Translations under genes and position numbers: made by a program
Shown here: piece after piece, positions 1 through 8,393 of the stretch
How positions within the stretch are numbered: position 1 is the stretch's first letter
How the letters are laid out: each line of letters opens with the position of its first letter
Assembly: GCA_013697725.1 (NCBI GenBank)
Contig: JACCWI010000030.1
Span: forward strand, 1-64,000
Direction of reading: 5' to 3'
From: Tatlockia sp.
GTDB taxonomy: Bacteria > Pseudomonadota > Gammaproteobacteria > Legionellales > Legionellaceae
DNA: 64,000 nucleotides
The notes under the pieces: generated by a model
The model's database searches: none
What the model was told of the DNA's origin: nothing
What the model saw: the letters and a program-made list of their open reading frames with translations, nothing else

Positions 1-124
1 TTTTCCTAAAACCATTTAATAGATAATACGTAAACGACCTCATCCGGTCAAAATCAACCCAGGTGCGTACATTAAATAGCCGCCCAAATATTCCGATTGT
101 TCTTGAACCCGGATTTTTTTTCAT
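1..124 (-). CDS. icmV: IcmV, Dot/Icm type IVB secretion protein (N-terminal 41 residues only)
   Basis: The reverse strand from an ATG at 124 encodes MKKNPGSRTIGIFGRLFNVR and runs on as a basic, aromatic stretch (WVDFDRMRSFTYYLLNGFRK) to the window edge, so the gene continues outside. This N-terminus resembles Legionella IcmV as I remember it, and IcmV is normally divergent from icmWX, as here. IcmV is a small inner-membrane component of the Dot/Icm apparatus; its membrane segments lie in the part not visible. The gene shares a 104-bp intergenic region with icmW, so the two are probably co-regulated. In L. pneumophila icmV is followed by dotA, which cannot be checked here. Confidence 0.85.
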   Translation of the reverse strand, partial: MKKNPGSRTIGIFGRLFNVRTWVDFDRMRSFTYYLLNGFRK

Positions 125-161
125 ATTCTTTACTTATAACAAATAGACTTTTAGTTCTCTT

Positions 162-174
162 ACTATACTATAGT
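162..174. promoter_or_regulatory. Divergent icmV / icmW promoter with TATACT icm-box
   Basis: The near-palindrome ACTATACTATAGT provides -10-like hexamers on both strands: TATACT (164-169) and TATAGT (169-174) for icmW, and TATAGT twice on the minus strand for icmV. TATACT is the element described in several L. pneumophila icm promoters. No convincing -35 box is visible in either direction, which would fit an activator-dependent promoter. The assignment rests on sequence and context only. Confidence 0.5.
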
Positions 175-210
175 AGTTATGACATTCGCACCCTATCTAC
201 GAATTGCACC

Positions 211-226
211 GTAAAAAAAGAGTAAA
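211..226 (+). promoter_or_regulatory. Possible CpxR site overlapping the icmW ribosome binding region
   Basis: GTAAA at 211-215 and GTAAA at 222-226, separated by six bases, match the direct-repeat consensus of CpxR. CpxR is known to control icmV-dotA and icmW-icmX in L. pneumophila. The site lies just before the icmW ATG at 229, downstream of the presumed -10, where binding would repress rather than activate. In A-rich DNA it could be chance, and the same bases probably serve as the weak ribosome binding region. Confidence 0.3.
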
Positions 227-228
227 TA

Positions 229-684
229 ATGCCTGATTTAAGCCACGCAGCATCTTCACAATATTGGCATGAGTATGCCGATCCCATGATTTATCGAGTA
301 ATTACCTTTATGGAATCAGTGGAAGACTGGACACTCGATGGCAATCCTGACCTGGAAAAAGCCCTTAATGAACTTGGAAAAGAACTGGATGACCTTGAAA
401 AAGTTGATATGTCTCTTTTATCTCAAGAAGATGTATTTATTCGCTTGGTTGGTAATATTAAATCGGGTCGCGGCTTACGTTTATTACAAGCGATCGATAC
501 AGTTCACCCAGGCTCAGCTTCGCGAATATTGATACACGCCGAAGAAAATTCGTTGGGTTCAAATGATCCAGCAGGTTTTTTTCTTAAACGAAATATAGTC
601 TTTGAACGCTTACGCTTACTAGCTCGTGTTTTTTCTGAATACCGCTTAAAACTTGTAGCTCGTGCTCTTGAAGGGGAAGAATGA
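229..684 (+). CDS. icmW: IcmW, type IV secretion chaperone / adaptor subunit
   Basis: A 151-residue acidic soluble protein that closely matches Legionella IcmW in length and sequence (for example YRVITFMESVEDWTLDGNP, VGNIKSGRGLRLLQAIDTVH and DPAGFFLKRNIVFERLRLL). IcmW works in the cytoplasm with IcmS and sits on the C-terminus of the coupling ATPase DotL, where the IcmSW adaptor recruits a subset of effectors to the Dot/Icm machine. The gene overlaps icmX by four bases (ATGA), implying translational coupling. Its start is the only reasonable ATG; the ribosome binding site is weak (GAGTAAAT). Identification is secure. Confidence 0.97.
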   Translation: MPDLSHAASSQYWHEYADPMIYRVITFMESVEDWTLDGNPDLEKALNELGKELDDLEKVDMSLLSQEDVFIRLVGNIKSGRGLRLLQAIDTVHPGSASRILIHAEENSLGSNDPAGFFLKRNIVFERLRLLARVFSEYRLKLVARALEGEE

Positions 685-2102
685 TGAAAGGTATTGGTCA
701 ACGCTTTATTTTAGCTAGTGCTTTAATGCTTACTGTAGCAACAAATTTTGCCTCAGTTCCAGATTCCACAGATAGTGCCGGAGAAACGACGGCTAATAGT
801 AATGGAAATTTGAGTGATCTAATTAATTATTTTCTTAATTTTGGAAATTACCTCGGTTACAACCTAAGAACTGATCCCTCTGATTCCGGTAAGAATAAAA
901 TTAGCGATGAGCTTTTAAGTCCTACTCCTGGACGTGATCAAACAGGGGTACCTACCATTCAATTACTGAATAATATTGTATTCAATAGCTTCTTAGGGGG
1001 AAGTTTTATTGTGAATACCGTGCCTAGCATTGCGCAAATCGTATCTAATGCAGCCGGCAATGATTATTCATCCTATATTAATCGTTTTGCCAGTTATTCA
1101 TTTAACCCAGCCGGCCTTTTAAAACAAGGGAGTTATGCCACGCCGAATTCCCCTGCCGGAGTCAGTGTTTCAACTTTAATTGATCAAATACCCTATCAAG
1201 CTGATCCTGTTGATCAAGCGGTTTTAAACATGTTAGGTACGCCTGATTATAGCTACTGCATGGATAATCCTGAGCAAATTTATAAGTGTAATGCCAATCA
1301 GGAAGGCGGTAATAATTCAACTAATATACTTAACGAATATCAAGTCATGGCAAATGTGATTGGAACTCCACTTCCCGGCACAGATGAGTATTGGAGTTTT
1401 AAACAAATAAAACCTCTTTTAGGGCAATTGAACGTTAATAGTCTTATCACCCCTTTATTGTATTCCAACACCGCTTTGCAACAAGATAATGGGGGCGGGG
1501 GTGGCGATGAGGGAAGTGCAAAAAATGGCCTACAAGCGATGAGTCAGACACAGCAAGCTGCTAACTTTATACGCTATGCTACTGCCGCTGTGGCGCCACT
1601 GGTTATGCCCGATCGAAATGTGATTAATAACTGGGTATCAATTGCTAATCAACCCAGATCTGTTGCTCAGCAGCAAGCACAGGCCGTAATCGCAAATTAC
1701 CTGACCAGCCTGCGAGTTTATGCTTCGCAGGTTTCAGTCGGTGTGTCTAATTTATATTTCATAATGTCGAAAAGAATGCCTCAGGGTGACCAGGCTCAAA
1801 CAAGCCAAGCTCTTAGTGAATTTAATATGGCTTCCTGGCGTCTTTTTAATCCTAATCAAACAACCGAGAAATCGCAGTGGATCTCTCAGATTAATAAAGC
1901 CTCATCAGCAACCATTCAAAAAGAAATGGCGGTTCTACTTGCAGAAATCAATTATCAACTTTATTTAAATCGTCAGCAAGAAGAGCGGATTTTGTTAACC
2001 AATTCGTTAATGCTCTTACAAAATTCTAAAGCTAGTCAACCTAATTCACAGCTTAACCCACCAATTACTGGGGTAGCGGGAACCAACCAAGGAACTATGT
2101 AA
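681..2102 (+). CDS. icmX: IcmX, periplasmic Dot/Icm secretion system protein
   Basis: A 473-residue protein beginning with a Sec-type signal peptide (hydrophobic core FILASALMLTV, likely cleavage near ATNFA). The mature part is rich in Asn, Gln and Ser and carries a glycine-rich linker (NGGGGGDEG) at about residues 270-277. IcmX is needed for formation of the Dot/Icm translocation pore, and a truncated form has been reported outside L. pneumophila cells. The gene follows icmW with a four-base overlap and a good ribosome binding site (AAGGGGAAGA). Translation may begin at either ATG of the ATGATG pair. No clear terminator follows. Confidence 0.93.
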   Translation: MMKGIGQRFILASALMLTVATNFASVPDSTDSAGETTANSNGNLSDLINYFLNFGNYLGYNLRTDPSDSGKNKISDELLSPTPGRDQTGVPTIQLLNNIVFNSFLGGSFIVNTVPSIAQIVSNAAGNDYSSYINRFASYSFNPAGLLKQGSYATPNSPAGVSVSTLIDQIPYQADPVDQAVLNMLGTPDYSYCMDNPEQIYKCNANQEGGNNSTNILNEYQVMANVIGTPLPGTDEYWSFKQIKPLLGQLNVNSLITPLLYSNTALQQDNGGGGGDEGSAKNGLQAMSQTQQAANFIRYATAAVAPLVMPDRNVINNWVSIANQPRSVAQQQAQAVIANYLTSLRVYASQVSVGVSNLYFIMSKRMPQGDQAQTSQALSEFNMASWRLFNPNQTTEKSQWISQINKASSATIQKEMAVLLAEINYQLYLNRQQEERILLTNSLMLLQNSKASQPNSQLNPPITGVAGTNQGTM

Positions 2103-2180
2103 GGGGTGGTGCCATTGTGCTCCACTTAACCTCTAAGGAGAGCAATTGTGTCTCCCCATAGTTGATTCTGAACAAGAGAA

Positions 2181-3023
2181 TTAAAATCTACGCTCTAATC
2201 GAGTATACAATACGGTTTTCTCATCTAGCTCTTTATTGCCAATCAAATTTTTAGAAAAGAAACTCAAATACTCTTTTATATCTTTTAATTTTACCCCGCG
2301 ATCGGTGTCAAAAGCGCACTCATATTTTATTGATTCCGCAGTTCTATTCATACCATTTGTAATCTCGTCTCTTTTCATAACTCCGCGAGTATATTTTTGA
2401 TGGACTTCATCAATGATATCCACAATAGAACTCCATTCTTGTTTGGGGATTAGGTCAATCGCATCATCCACCAGGCTTTGTATTTCATGACGATTTTCAG
2501 CGAATCGAGCTTTTTCAGGTATGCACTTACTGATAATTAACTTTGGAATTAAGAGTAAATAAGTCAGTGGACTAGTTAGGATTTTGTAGGCGCCATAAAT
2601 AATATTACTCACAGCACTTATTAACCAACTGAGCACTCTTACAGCCCCGATGGATATATTAAATAGAAAATCATTAAAATTTGCTGAATTACGAGCATAC
2701 TGAATAACGATAAATACTGATAAAGGAATAATAGCCAATAAGTAAAAAATACCTTTTAAAACACGACTTAAACCCGCAAAGGGCCTAAACAGATCTTTCA
2801 ATGCATGCCATCTAGATCGGTAATAGGGCGTAAATACATCTTTGACATCGTTAAACAAATCCAATAAGGGATAAAATCCCCCTTTGAACTGGCTAAGTCT
2901 AGTAACTTTTTTTGGACTTTTAATTTTACCCTGATAAAGCAGATTATCCACAGTATCAGGTATTAAGCCCATTTTCATTGCATAATGATAGATTGAGAAG
3001 TGATGATGTTTTAATTGTGACAT
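2181..3023 (-). CDS. Membrane-associated protein of unknown function next to the dot/icm genes
   Basis: I do not recognise a family. From the ATG at 3023 the protein has 280 residues; this start is preferred over an upstream GTG at 3056 because GGACTGAGG precedes it and the GTG has no ribosome binding site. A charged N-terminal third is followed by two hydrophobic stretches at about residues 95-115 (IFYLLAIIPLSVFIVIQYA) and 125-170, enough for two or three membrane passes or hairpins. The C-terminal 110 residues are soluble and charged, ending LYTRLERRF. Position beside dot/icm and the hairpin-plus-soluble layout would suit a secreted effector, but nothing proves that. Confidence 0.7.
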   Translation of the reverse strand: MSQLKHHHFSIYHYAMKMGLIPDTVDNLLYQGKIKSPKKVTRLSQFKGGFYPLLDLFNDVKDVFTPYYRSRWHALKDLFRPFAGLSRVLKGIFYLLAIIPLSVFIVIQYARNSANFNDFLFNISIGAVRVLSWLISAVSNIIYGAYKILTSPLTYLLLIPKLIISKCIPEKARFAENRHEIQSLVDDAIDLIPKQEWSSIVDIIDEVHQKYTRGVMKRDEITNGMNRTAESIKYECAFDTDRGVKLKDIKEYLSFFSKNLIGNKELDEKTVLYTRLERRF

Positions 3024-3340
3024 CCTCAGTCCGAAATTAGATACTAAACAGTGCACAATATTAACATATTTGTATAAAATTAGTCAATAATAAAGGAAAA
3101 TACTGAGATAAATGGATAAGAACAACCAAGCTTCTTAGGATTGAGTGGAACACAAAGATCGCCCCCACTACCCTAGTTACCGCGGTACTTCGTGACACTG
3201 CCAAACGGTAACTATTAACATCCATTATTTGTTAGCTCAAGAGAAATACCATTGGCTAAGCAGGTATCAACATTAGTAAGCGTGTAACCCATGTTCCACC
3301 GAATAACAGCCTAGAGAGAAGTTATTCAACTTCAATTCAA
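3024..3340. other. 317-base gap with no complete gene; possible gene remnant
   Basis: No RNA gene or clear promoter is visible. On the minus strand 3310-3215 reads in one frame without a usable start as a protein-like tail (RWNMGYTLTNVDTCL, then ANGISLELTNNGC and a TAA). The preceding codon in that frame is a stop. It may be the decayed C-terminus of an exported protein, or chance. Confidence 0.3.
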
Positions 3341-5056
3341 TTAACTAGGCTCAACGAATTTATAAGGGACATACTCTGGATGCCAGATATGCTCCCGGAT
3401 ACGTTTCTCAATTTCATCATCACTTAACTGTTCTGCTAAGTTGGCATCTACTGCTTCTTTAGCCACCGCAAAAGCCACTTTGAAAGAAACCTCTCTTACT
3501 TCAGTAAAAGGGGGCAGTAAATTAGCCTTGGGATCATTTTTAGCTGGCGAACAACTGGCAAGTGCCTTGGCCGCGGCCATGAACATTCTGTCAGTGACTC
3601 GTTTAACTTGAAGCGCAATTAATCCCAAACCTAATCCGGGGAAAATATAGACATTATTCGTTTGGTCTACTCGAAATAATTCACCGTTTTTAACTAGATT
3701 ACCAAATGGACTTCCCGTGCCTATAAGTGCACGATTATCAGTCCAGTTCATTAGATCAGAAGGAATAGCTTCAGAGTGAGTGACAGGGTTTGAAAGGGGC
3801 AAAATTATTGGTTGTCTAACATGAGCTGCCATTTCCCGTATAAGATCTTCGGTGAATAATCCAGCTTTACCTGAAACGCCCAAAAGTGCATTAGGATGTA
3901 AATTTTCCACGACTTCTTTAAGGCTAATAAGCGCTTTGTTTGTGCAGTTCCAATCAGCAATAATGCTGGGGGATTTTAGAAATTTTTGCTGAAATGGTAG
4001 CAGTTCCATCATGCCCTCAACAAGTAGGCCGTTACGATCAACCATAAATATGCGATCTCGGGCTTCTTGATCAGTCAGGCCTTCTTCTATCATAGCATGA
4101 ACAATCAGTTCGGCAATTCCACAGCCTGCTGAGCCAGCGCCCACGATCAGTATCTTTTGTTTCGCTAAACTTATACCCGTGACTTGTACCGCAGAAAACA
4201 GAGTACCGGTTGCAATAGCTGCAGTACCTTGTATATCGTCGTTAAAGGTGCACAGTTGATCACGGTATTTATCTAATAAACGGGTCGCATTTCCTATCGC
4301 AAAATCCTCCCATTGCAAAAGAATATGAGGAAACCGTTTTTTTAAGGCGAAGATAAACGCTTCGATAAAATCATCATAATCTTTTGCTCGCACGCGTTCA
4401 TGACGCCAACCGATGTAAAGTGGATCTTTTATTAAATCAGGATTATTAGTTCCAGTATCTAATAAAATCGGCAAAGTATTTGAAGGATGAATTCCAGAAC
4501 AAGCACAATACAAAGCTAATTTTCCGATCGGAATTCCCATGCCACCAGCACCCTGATCGCCTAAGCCTAAAATGCGTTCCCCATCGGAAACAACAATGGC
4601 TTTTACTTGATCGAAACGAGGATTAGCTAAAATTTGTTCAATACGATCAAGATCAGGATAGGCAATAAATACGCCACGTGGCCTGCGATAGATGTGGCTA
4701 AAATGTATGCAAGCATCACCCACAACTGGCGTATAAACAATTGGCATCATCTCGGTAATATATTCACCAAGTAAGGAATAATAGAGCGTTTCATTAGAAT
4801 CTTGCAGATCGCGTAAATACAGGTATTTTTCGAGATCTGAACCCTTGGATTTGAATGCTTTATAAGAACGCTCCCTTTGTTCCTTAATAGTACTTTCTTC
4901 CGGTGGCAAGAGGCCAAAAAGCTTAAAGTCTTCACGCTCTTTTTTACTGAAAGCCGTTCCTTTATTAAGGACAGGATTAGTGATTAGACGAAAATCACTG
5001 GTGTGTACCGCTAAATACGGGCGCCCCTTTTCATCAACACATCGTTTGTAATCCAT
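3341..5056 (-). CDS. maeA: NAD-dependent malic enzyme
   Basis: A 571-residue cytosolic enzyme that oxidatively decarboxylates malate to pyruvate with reduction of NAD. Visible signatures are the malic N-terminal domain (MMPIVYTPVVGDAC, then LGLGDQGAGGMGIPIGKLAL near residue 170), the metal and substrate region CTFNDDIQGTAAIA, and a Rossmann nucleotide site ILIVGAGSAGCGIAEL near residues 305-325. Length fits the large NAD-linked class (MaeA/SfcA). The start is the ATG at 5056, six bases after AGGAG; an in-frame TTG one codon earlier is less likely. It follows the exported Cys-repeat protein by 27 bases and may be cotranscribed with it. Confidence 0.95.
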   Translation of the reverse strand: MDYKRCVDEKGRPYLAVHTSDFRLITNPVLNKGTAFSKKEREDFKLFGLLPPEESTIKEQRERSYKAFKSKGSDLEKYLYLRDLQDSNETLYYSLLGEYITEMMPIVYTPVVGDACIHFSHIYRRPRGVFIAYPDLDRIEQILANPRFDQVKAIVVSDGERILGLGDQGAGGMGIPIGKLALYCACSGIHPSNTLPILLDTGTNNPDLIKDPLYIGWRHERVRAKDYDDFIEAFIFALKKRFPHILLQWEDFAIGNATRLLDKYRDQLCTFNDDIQGTAAIATGTLFSAVQVTGISLAKQKILIVGAGSAGCGIAELIVHAMIEEGLTDQEARDRIFMVDRNGLLVEGMMELLPFQQKFLKSPSIIADWNCTNKALISLKEVVENLHPNALLGVSGKAGLFTEDLIREMAAHVRQPIILPLSNPVTHSEAIPSDLMNWTDNRALIGTGSPFGNLVKNGELFRVDQTNNVYIFPGLGLGLIALQVKRVTDRMFMAAAKALASCSPAKNDPKANLLPPFTEVREVSFKVAFAVAKEAVDANLAEQLSDDEIEKRIREHIWHPEYVPYKFVEPS

Positions 5057-5083
5057 CAATTTCTCCTGATCTGCCCTCAGTCC

Positions 5084-5758
5084 TCAGGTTTTCGGTTGCT
5101 GATTAGGTTTAACCATATCAGAACAAGAGGCGGCAATTGTATCAATTTGTGCATAATAGTCTTTATCGGTCATGTTATCAGTATTTTTAATTAGCATTGA
5201 TAATTTCGGCTGGGCACAGGAGCAAAAAGCATTAGTATTTAGCTGAGCCTGATCTGACATTTGAGGATAGATAAGCTTCCATTTATTTTGGCAAGATTGA
5301 TTTACCTCTGCCTCAGTCGCTTTATTTAGCCCAACAGAATCTTCCAAAGAATCCATCGAATCCTGTAGTAAAATACGGGTCATACAAAGCTGAATCGCCT
5401 TGTCTACGGCAGTGTCGGTGTCTAAGGGTTGAGTTAAGGCACAGGCGCAATATTTTTGTCCAAAATTTTTGTAGCCGACTTTATCTTGTAAATCGCTGAT
5501 TCTTTTCATCCAGGAGGATAGGCAAATGTTCTGAAAGGATTCCGTTTGCTTATTGTCTTCAACTGGTTGATTAGTGGTTGTTGTATTGCTAACAGGTATT
5601 TCAGTGGAAGTGGGCGTTTTGTCTACTGGTAAATTAGTTTGAACTGGACTATTTACTTGAGGAAGATTCGAGATCACTGAGTCATCTGCAGTAGCGACTA
5701 AAGGACAAAGACTTAAAAGTGAAATGGCTAACATCAGTCTTGGGTGACGAAAATACAT
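5084..5758 (-). CDS. Exported protein with duplicated cysteine motif, function unknown
   Basis: The start is the ATG at 5758, eight bases after GGAGG, giving 224 residues; an upstream start at 5791 would bury the signal peptide. Residues 1-24 are a signal peptide (MLAISLLSLCPLVATA). A Thr/Pro/Asn-rich linker follows to about residue 75. Two repeats come next, each with a Cys and Trp at the start, an F-C-x-C-A motif in the middle (YCACA, FCSCA) and a final Cys. This looks like an ancestral duplication of a disulfide-stabilised unit of about 65 residues. The protein is likely periplasmic. I do not know the family. Confidence 0.75.
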   Translation of the reverse strand: MYFRHPRLMLAISLLSLCPLVATADDSVISNLPQVNSPVQTNLPVDKTPTSTEIPVSNTTTTNQPVEDNKQTESFQNICLSSWMKRISDLQDKVGYKNFGQKYCACALTQPLDTDTAVDKAIQLCMTRILLQDSMDSLEDSVGLNKATEAEVNQSCQNKWKLIYPQMSDQAQLNTNAFCSCAQPKLSMLIKNTDNMTDKDYYAQIDTIAASCSDMVKPNQQPKT

Positions 5759-5844
5759 AAAAAAATCCTCCATTTGATTACCAAATAACATCCATTTAAA
5801 AAAATATAATAGCCCAAAGAAGAAGAATTAGCGAGTTAAGGCTT

Positions 5845-5940
5845 TTAAAAGGGATAGCCGGACAAGCCGGGTAAGTAGGGGTAGAGGACACCATGAGCAT
5901 TGTAAAAGTTTAGGGGCCTCAGCTGGTCGGGGGCATCCAT
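5845..5940 (-). pseudogene. Short open frame, possible gene remnant (31 residues)
   Basis: Between two exported-protein genes the minus strand holds a 31-codon frame (MDAPDQLRPLNFYNAHGVLY and on to GLSGYPF, stop at 5845), preceded by 14 further open codons (from NVGIGLKHIS). It has no ribosome binding site, is richer in G and C than its surroundings, and is high in Pro and Tyr. It reads like the C-terminus of a lost protein rather than a functional gene. Evidence is weak. Confidence 0.25.
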
Positions 5941-5960
5941 AAAGTCGCGGCTAATATGCT

Positions 5961-6659
5961 TTAAGCCGATGCCAACATTTTAAGTTGCGTATTCAAAGCA
6001 CCATAGGCCGCCTCAATATTAATGTAATTCTGTTCGGTCAAATAATAAGACAGTGAGCCATCATCTTGAGCTTTCTTGGATTGAAGCGCAACATTAAATT
6101 TCATTGATTTCAAGCGCTTATATTCTTGCCTTTTAGTTACAAAGTAAAAATTTCTGGAATTTGATTTAGGCTGATAATACATTGCCCCAATATCGGCAGC
6201 TAAGCTATGCTTTGGTAGATATTCTTTAATGGAATAGAAGCGGTTATTGTGAACTGCAACAATTTTACCTGGGGGCAGTAATTTAATAATTGTTTTAGCT
6301 AATTTTTTAACCTCGGCATGGGCTTTCGGAGAATAATGACCAAATTGTTTTAAAGTTTTCCGTATGCCTTTATCAGTAAAAATACGATTGGGATCAAATT
6401 CATAACGACTACCTTTTAGATAAAAAATCACATTGCGTTTGCCAGAATGTTTAAGGGTGATTAAGGTTCCGCCGTTTTTCATTAGATAGATCCGGGCAGC
6501 TTTCAAAGCTGTGACTTCGCTTTCATGGAGATGAACAAAAGTTTTACCTTTACCTGCGGTTTTTAAAATAGCTACCTTGCTATTGCCAAGCTTGACCGTG
6601 TAGGTTTCGGTGGCAAATAAACTACTCAGGAAAAAACTTAAATATAAAATACAATTCAT
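5961..6659 (-). CDS. Exported protein of unknown function with HxxE motif
   Basis: A 232-residue protein with a short signal peptide (CILYLSFFLSSLFA, cleavage near residue 16). Conserved-looking motifs are VHLHESEVTALKAA near residues 42-55, GGTLITLKHSGKRNVIFYLKG near 63-84, RYEFDPNRIFT near 85-96 and IVAVHNN near 132-138. The HLHE (HxxE) followed by a later His resembles the metal ligands of M14-type zinc carboxypeptidases, so a periplasmic peptidase-like role is possible. This is inference only, and no cognate glutamate motif was identified. Its start is the ATG at 6659 with a weak ribosome site (AAGACGA). Confidence 0.65.
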   Translation of the reverse strand: MNCILYLSFFLSSLFATETYTVKLGNSKVAILKTAGKGKTFVHLHESEVTALKAARIYLMKNGGTLITLKHSGKRNVIFYLKGSRYEFDPNRIFTDKGIRKTLKQFGHYSPKAHAEVKKLAKTIIKLLPPGKIVAVHNNRFYSIKEYLPKHSLAADIGAMYYQPKSNSRNFYFVTKRQEYKRLKSMKFNVALQSKKAQDDGSLSYYLTEQNYINIEAAYGALNTQLKMLASA

Positions 6660-6795
6660 TGATTCGTCTTACCAAGTTATGGCCAAATATTATACAATAA
6701 TATAATTCAATGAGGCAATAGCTTATAAAATGTCTTTCAAGTATAAACCTGCTAAGTTATTAATTTAAAGGATATTTTGTTAAATTATTTAATTG

Positions 6796-6815
6796 CTCGG
6801 CTTAAGTAAACCGAG
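6796..6815 (-). terminator. Hairpin downstream of the GH18 gene, possible terminator
   Basis: An eight-base-pair stem (CTCGGTTT / AAGCCGAG, with one G-T wobble) and four-base loop lies ten bases after the stop codon at 6825. The downstream tract is A/T-rich but lacks a clean T run, so factor-independent termination would be weak. Confidence 0.35.
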
Positions 6816-6824
6816 TCAAACCAA

Positions 6825-8339
6825 TTATTGACAATCCCGCTTGTAGGTTGCAACTAAAGAATTTGAATCAGATACCGGTAGATCAGTATCAGCCGACCAC
6901 ATAATTACACCTTTTAATCCTTTAGCTTTGACAAACTCACAGATTGCCTTAACAGTTTCAGGGGATTGATAACCTATAAATTGCTGCGAAGTCGAATTAT
7001 AAAGATAGGCTCCTGTAATAATAGAATTGTTTTTCTCATCAAGAGTTTTGACCGAATAGTTTTGATAATGCAAATCTGCTATTAGTTTTGGAACCGATTT
7101 ATAGGGAAGCATACCTTCTTGATTTGAATAAGCATTGGAAAAATGGCTAGGCCCCTTCCACGGCTGTTCAAATCCCGGCATTTCGTTATTCTCTCCAGGT
7201 TCAACACCAGAGTAACCACGACCATAAGCTACCAAACCGACTTGCAATTTTTCTTTAGGCATACCGAAACTTAAAACTTGCTCAGTGATTGTATCCATGG
7301 CGTAATTGATTGCAAACTCATCTTTTCGGCTAGTTTCTGGCTGTTTAAGATAGGCATGCACGGCGGTATAAGGATCAGAATTGTAATCCCAGGGCCCATG
7401 TAAGTCGTAGGTCATCAAATTTACACTATCCACAAATTTTGCTATTTCTTTGAACCAACCACCAGAGACTGATTGGTTTATAGTTTGCAAATACTCTTTG
7501 TTTACAGTAATAGTGACTGAAATGTAGGCCTCTTGGCCTAAGCTTTCCCGGCTTGCTCTAACCAGATTATATAGATTTCTATAGTCTTTTATTGTTCTTT
7601 CATCAGGTAGCAATTGGCCACCTGTATTGGGGTTGATAGGTGGTTCGAAATCATAATCGATACCCTTTAAGTTCTTGAAGTGAGTCATCCAGGCTTTAAA
7701 TTGTTTTAAAAATTTATCTTGATTGGCAAAAATAGCATCAAAGGTGGCAGTCGATATTGCCTTGTTTTCAGGTGTATTTGCACCACCGACTGCAATAATT
7801 CGCTTAGCTGTGTATTTGGGTGAATTAATAAAGGCGCCGAAACTATTTAATTGGCCTACGCCCTTTCGATCTTGATAAGAAAATAATTCCTTTAAACCTG
7901 TTGAACCATTCACTTGCACCGAGGAACAAGCACCTAAGTTAGCTTTACAAAACTTGATAAAGTCACTGGCTTCTGGTGCTGGAAATTGGCCAAAGTAAGT
8001 TTCGAGAGGTAATTCGCCCCAGAGATCATCGAAATGCATCAAACCATCCCAGGCTTGTGGGATTTGATAGAGTGCTTGATTGGGATCTTGGCTATTCCAT
8101 ACCTGTAAAAATGACCAGGCAAGCACATCAGCCTTATTAAATTGGGCCACCATTTCTGGGTTAATCACATACCTCAATCGACCGTAGGGTAGGCCATTTT
8201 TGTAGGCGCCATCATACTCATAGGGAGTTTGACCATACATTGACCAGCTTGTGGTATAGAGCGTGAGTGCAGAATGAGCAACCAAGGGTAAAATCAATGC
8301 GGTTGCATAAAGTAAAAGGCTAAATTTTAAATTTTTCAT
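6825..8339 (-). CDS. Exported glycoside hydrolase family 18 (chitinase-like) protein
   Basis: A 504-residue protein with a signal peptide (residues 1-23, LLLYATALILPLVAHSA) and a single GH18 barrel. The catalytic strand reads GIDYDFEP at 226-233, giving D228, D230 and the acid/base candidate E232. The first Asp of the usual DxxDxDxE signature is Lys225. Downstream NLMTYDLHGPW and the late GVIMWSADTD match the substrate Tyr and barrel-closing Trp of the family. It probably hydrolyses chitin or a related beta-1,4-GlcNAc polymer after export, possibly by type II secretion. No carbohydrate-binding module is apparent. Start is supported by AGAGAG. The LuxR-type gene lies immediately upstream in the same orientation. 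Confidence 0.88.
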   Translation of the reverse strand: MKNLKFSLLLYATALILPLVAHSALTLYTTSWSMYGQTPYEYDGAYKNGLPYGRLRYVINPEMVAQFNKADVLAWSFLQVWNSQDPNQALYQIPQAWDGLMHFDDLWGELPLETYFGQFPAPEASDFIKFCKANLGACSSVQVNGSTGLKELFSYQDRKGVGQLNSFGAFINSPKYTAKRIIAVGGANTPENKAISTATFDAIFANQDKFLKQFKAWMTHFKNLKGIDYDFEPPINPNTGGQLLPDERTIKDYRNLYNLVRASRESLGQEAYISVTITVNKEYLQTINQSVSGGWFKEIAKFVDSVNLMTYDLHGPWDYNSDPYTAVHAYLKQPETSRKDEFAINYAMDTITEQVLSFGMPKEKLQVGLVAYGRGYSGVEPGENNEMPGFEQPWKGPSHFSNAYSNQEGMLPYKSVPKLIADLHYQNYSVKTLDEKNNSIITGAYLYNSTSQQFIGYQSPETVKAICEFVKAKGLKGVIMWSADTDLPVSDSNSLVATYKRDCQ

Positions 8340-8393
8340 AATTCTCTCTAAGTTAGACCCTATGAATTTTATCTTAAAAGTAAAGGAGCTCTT

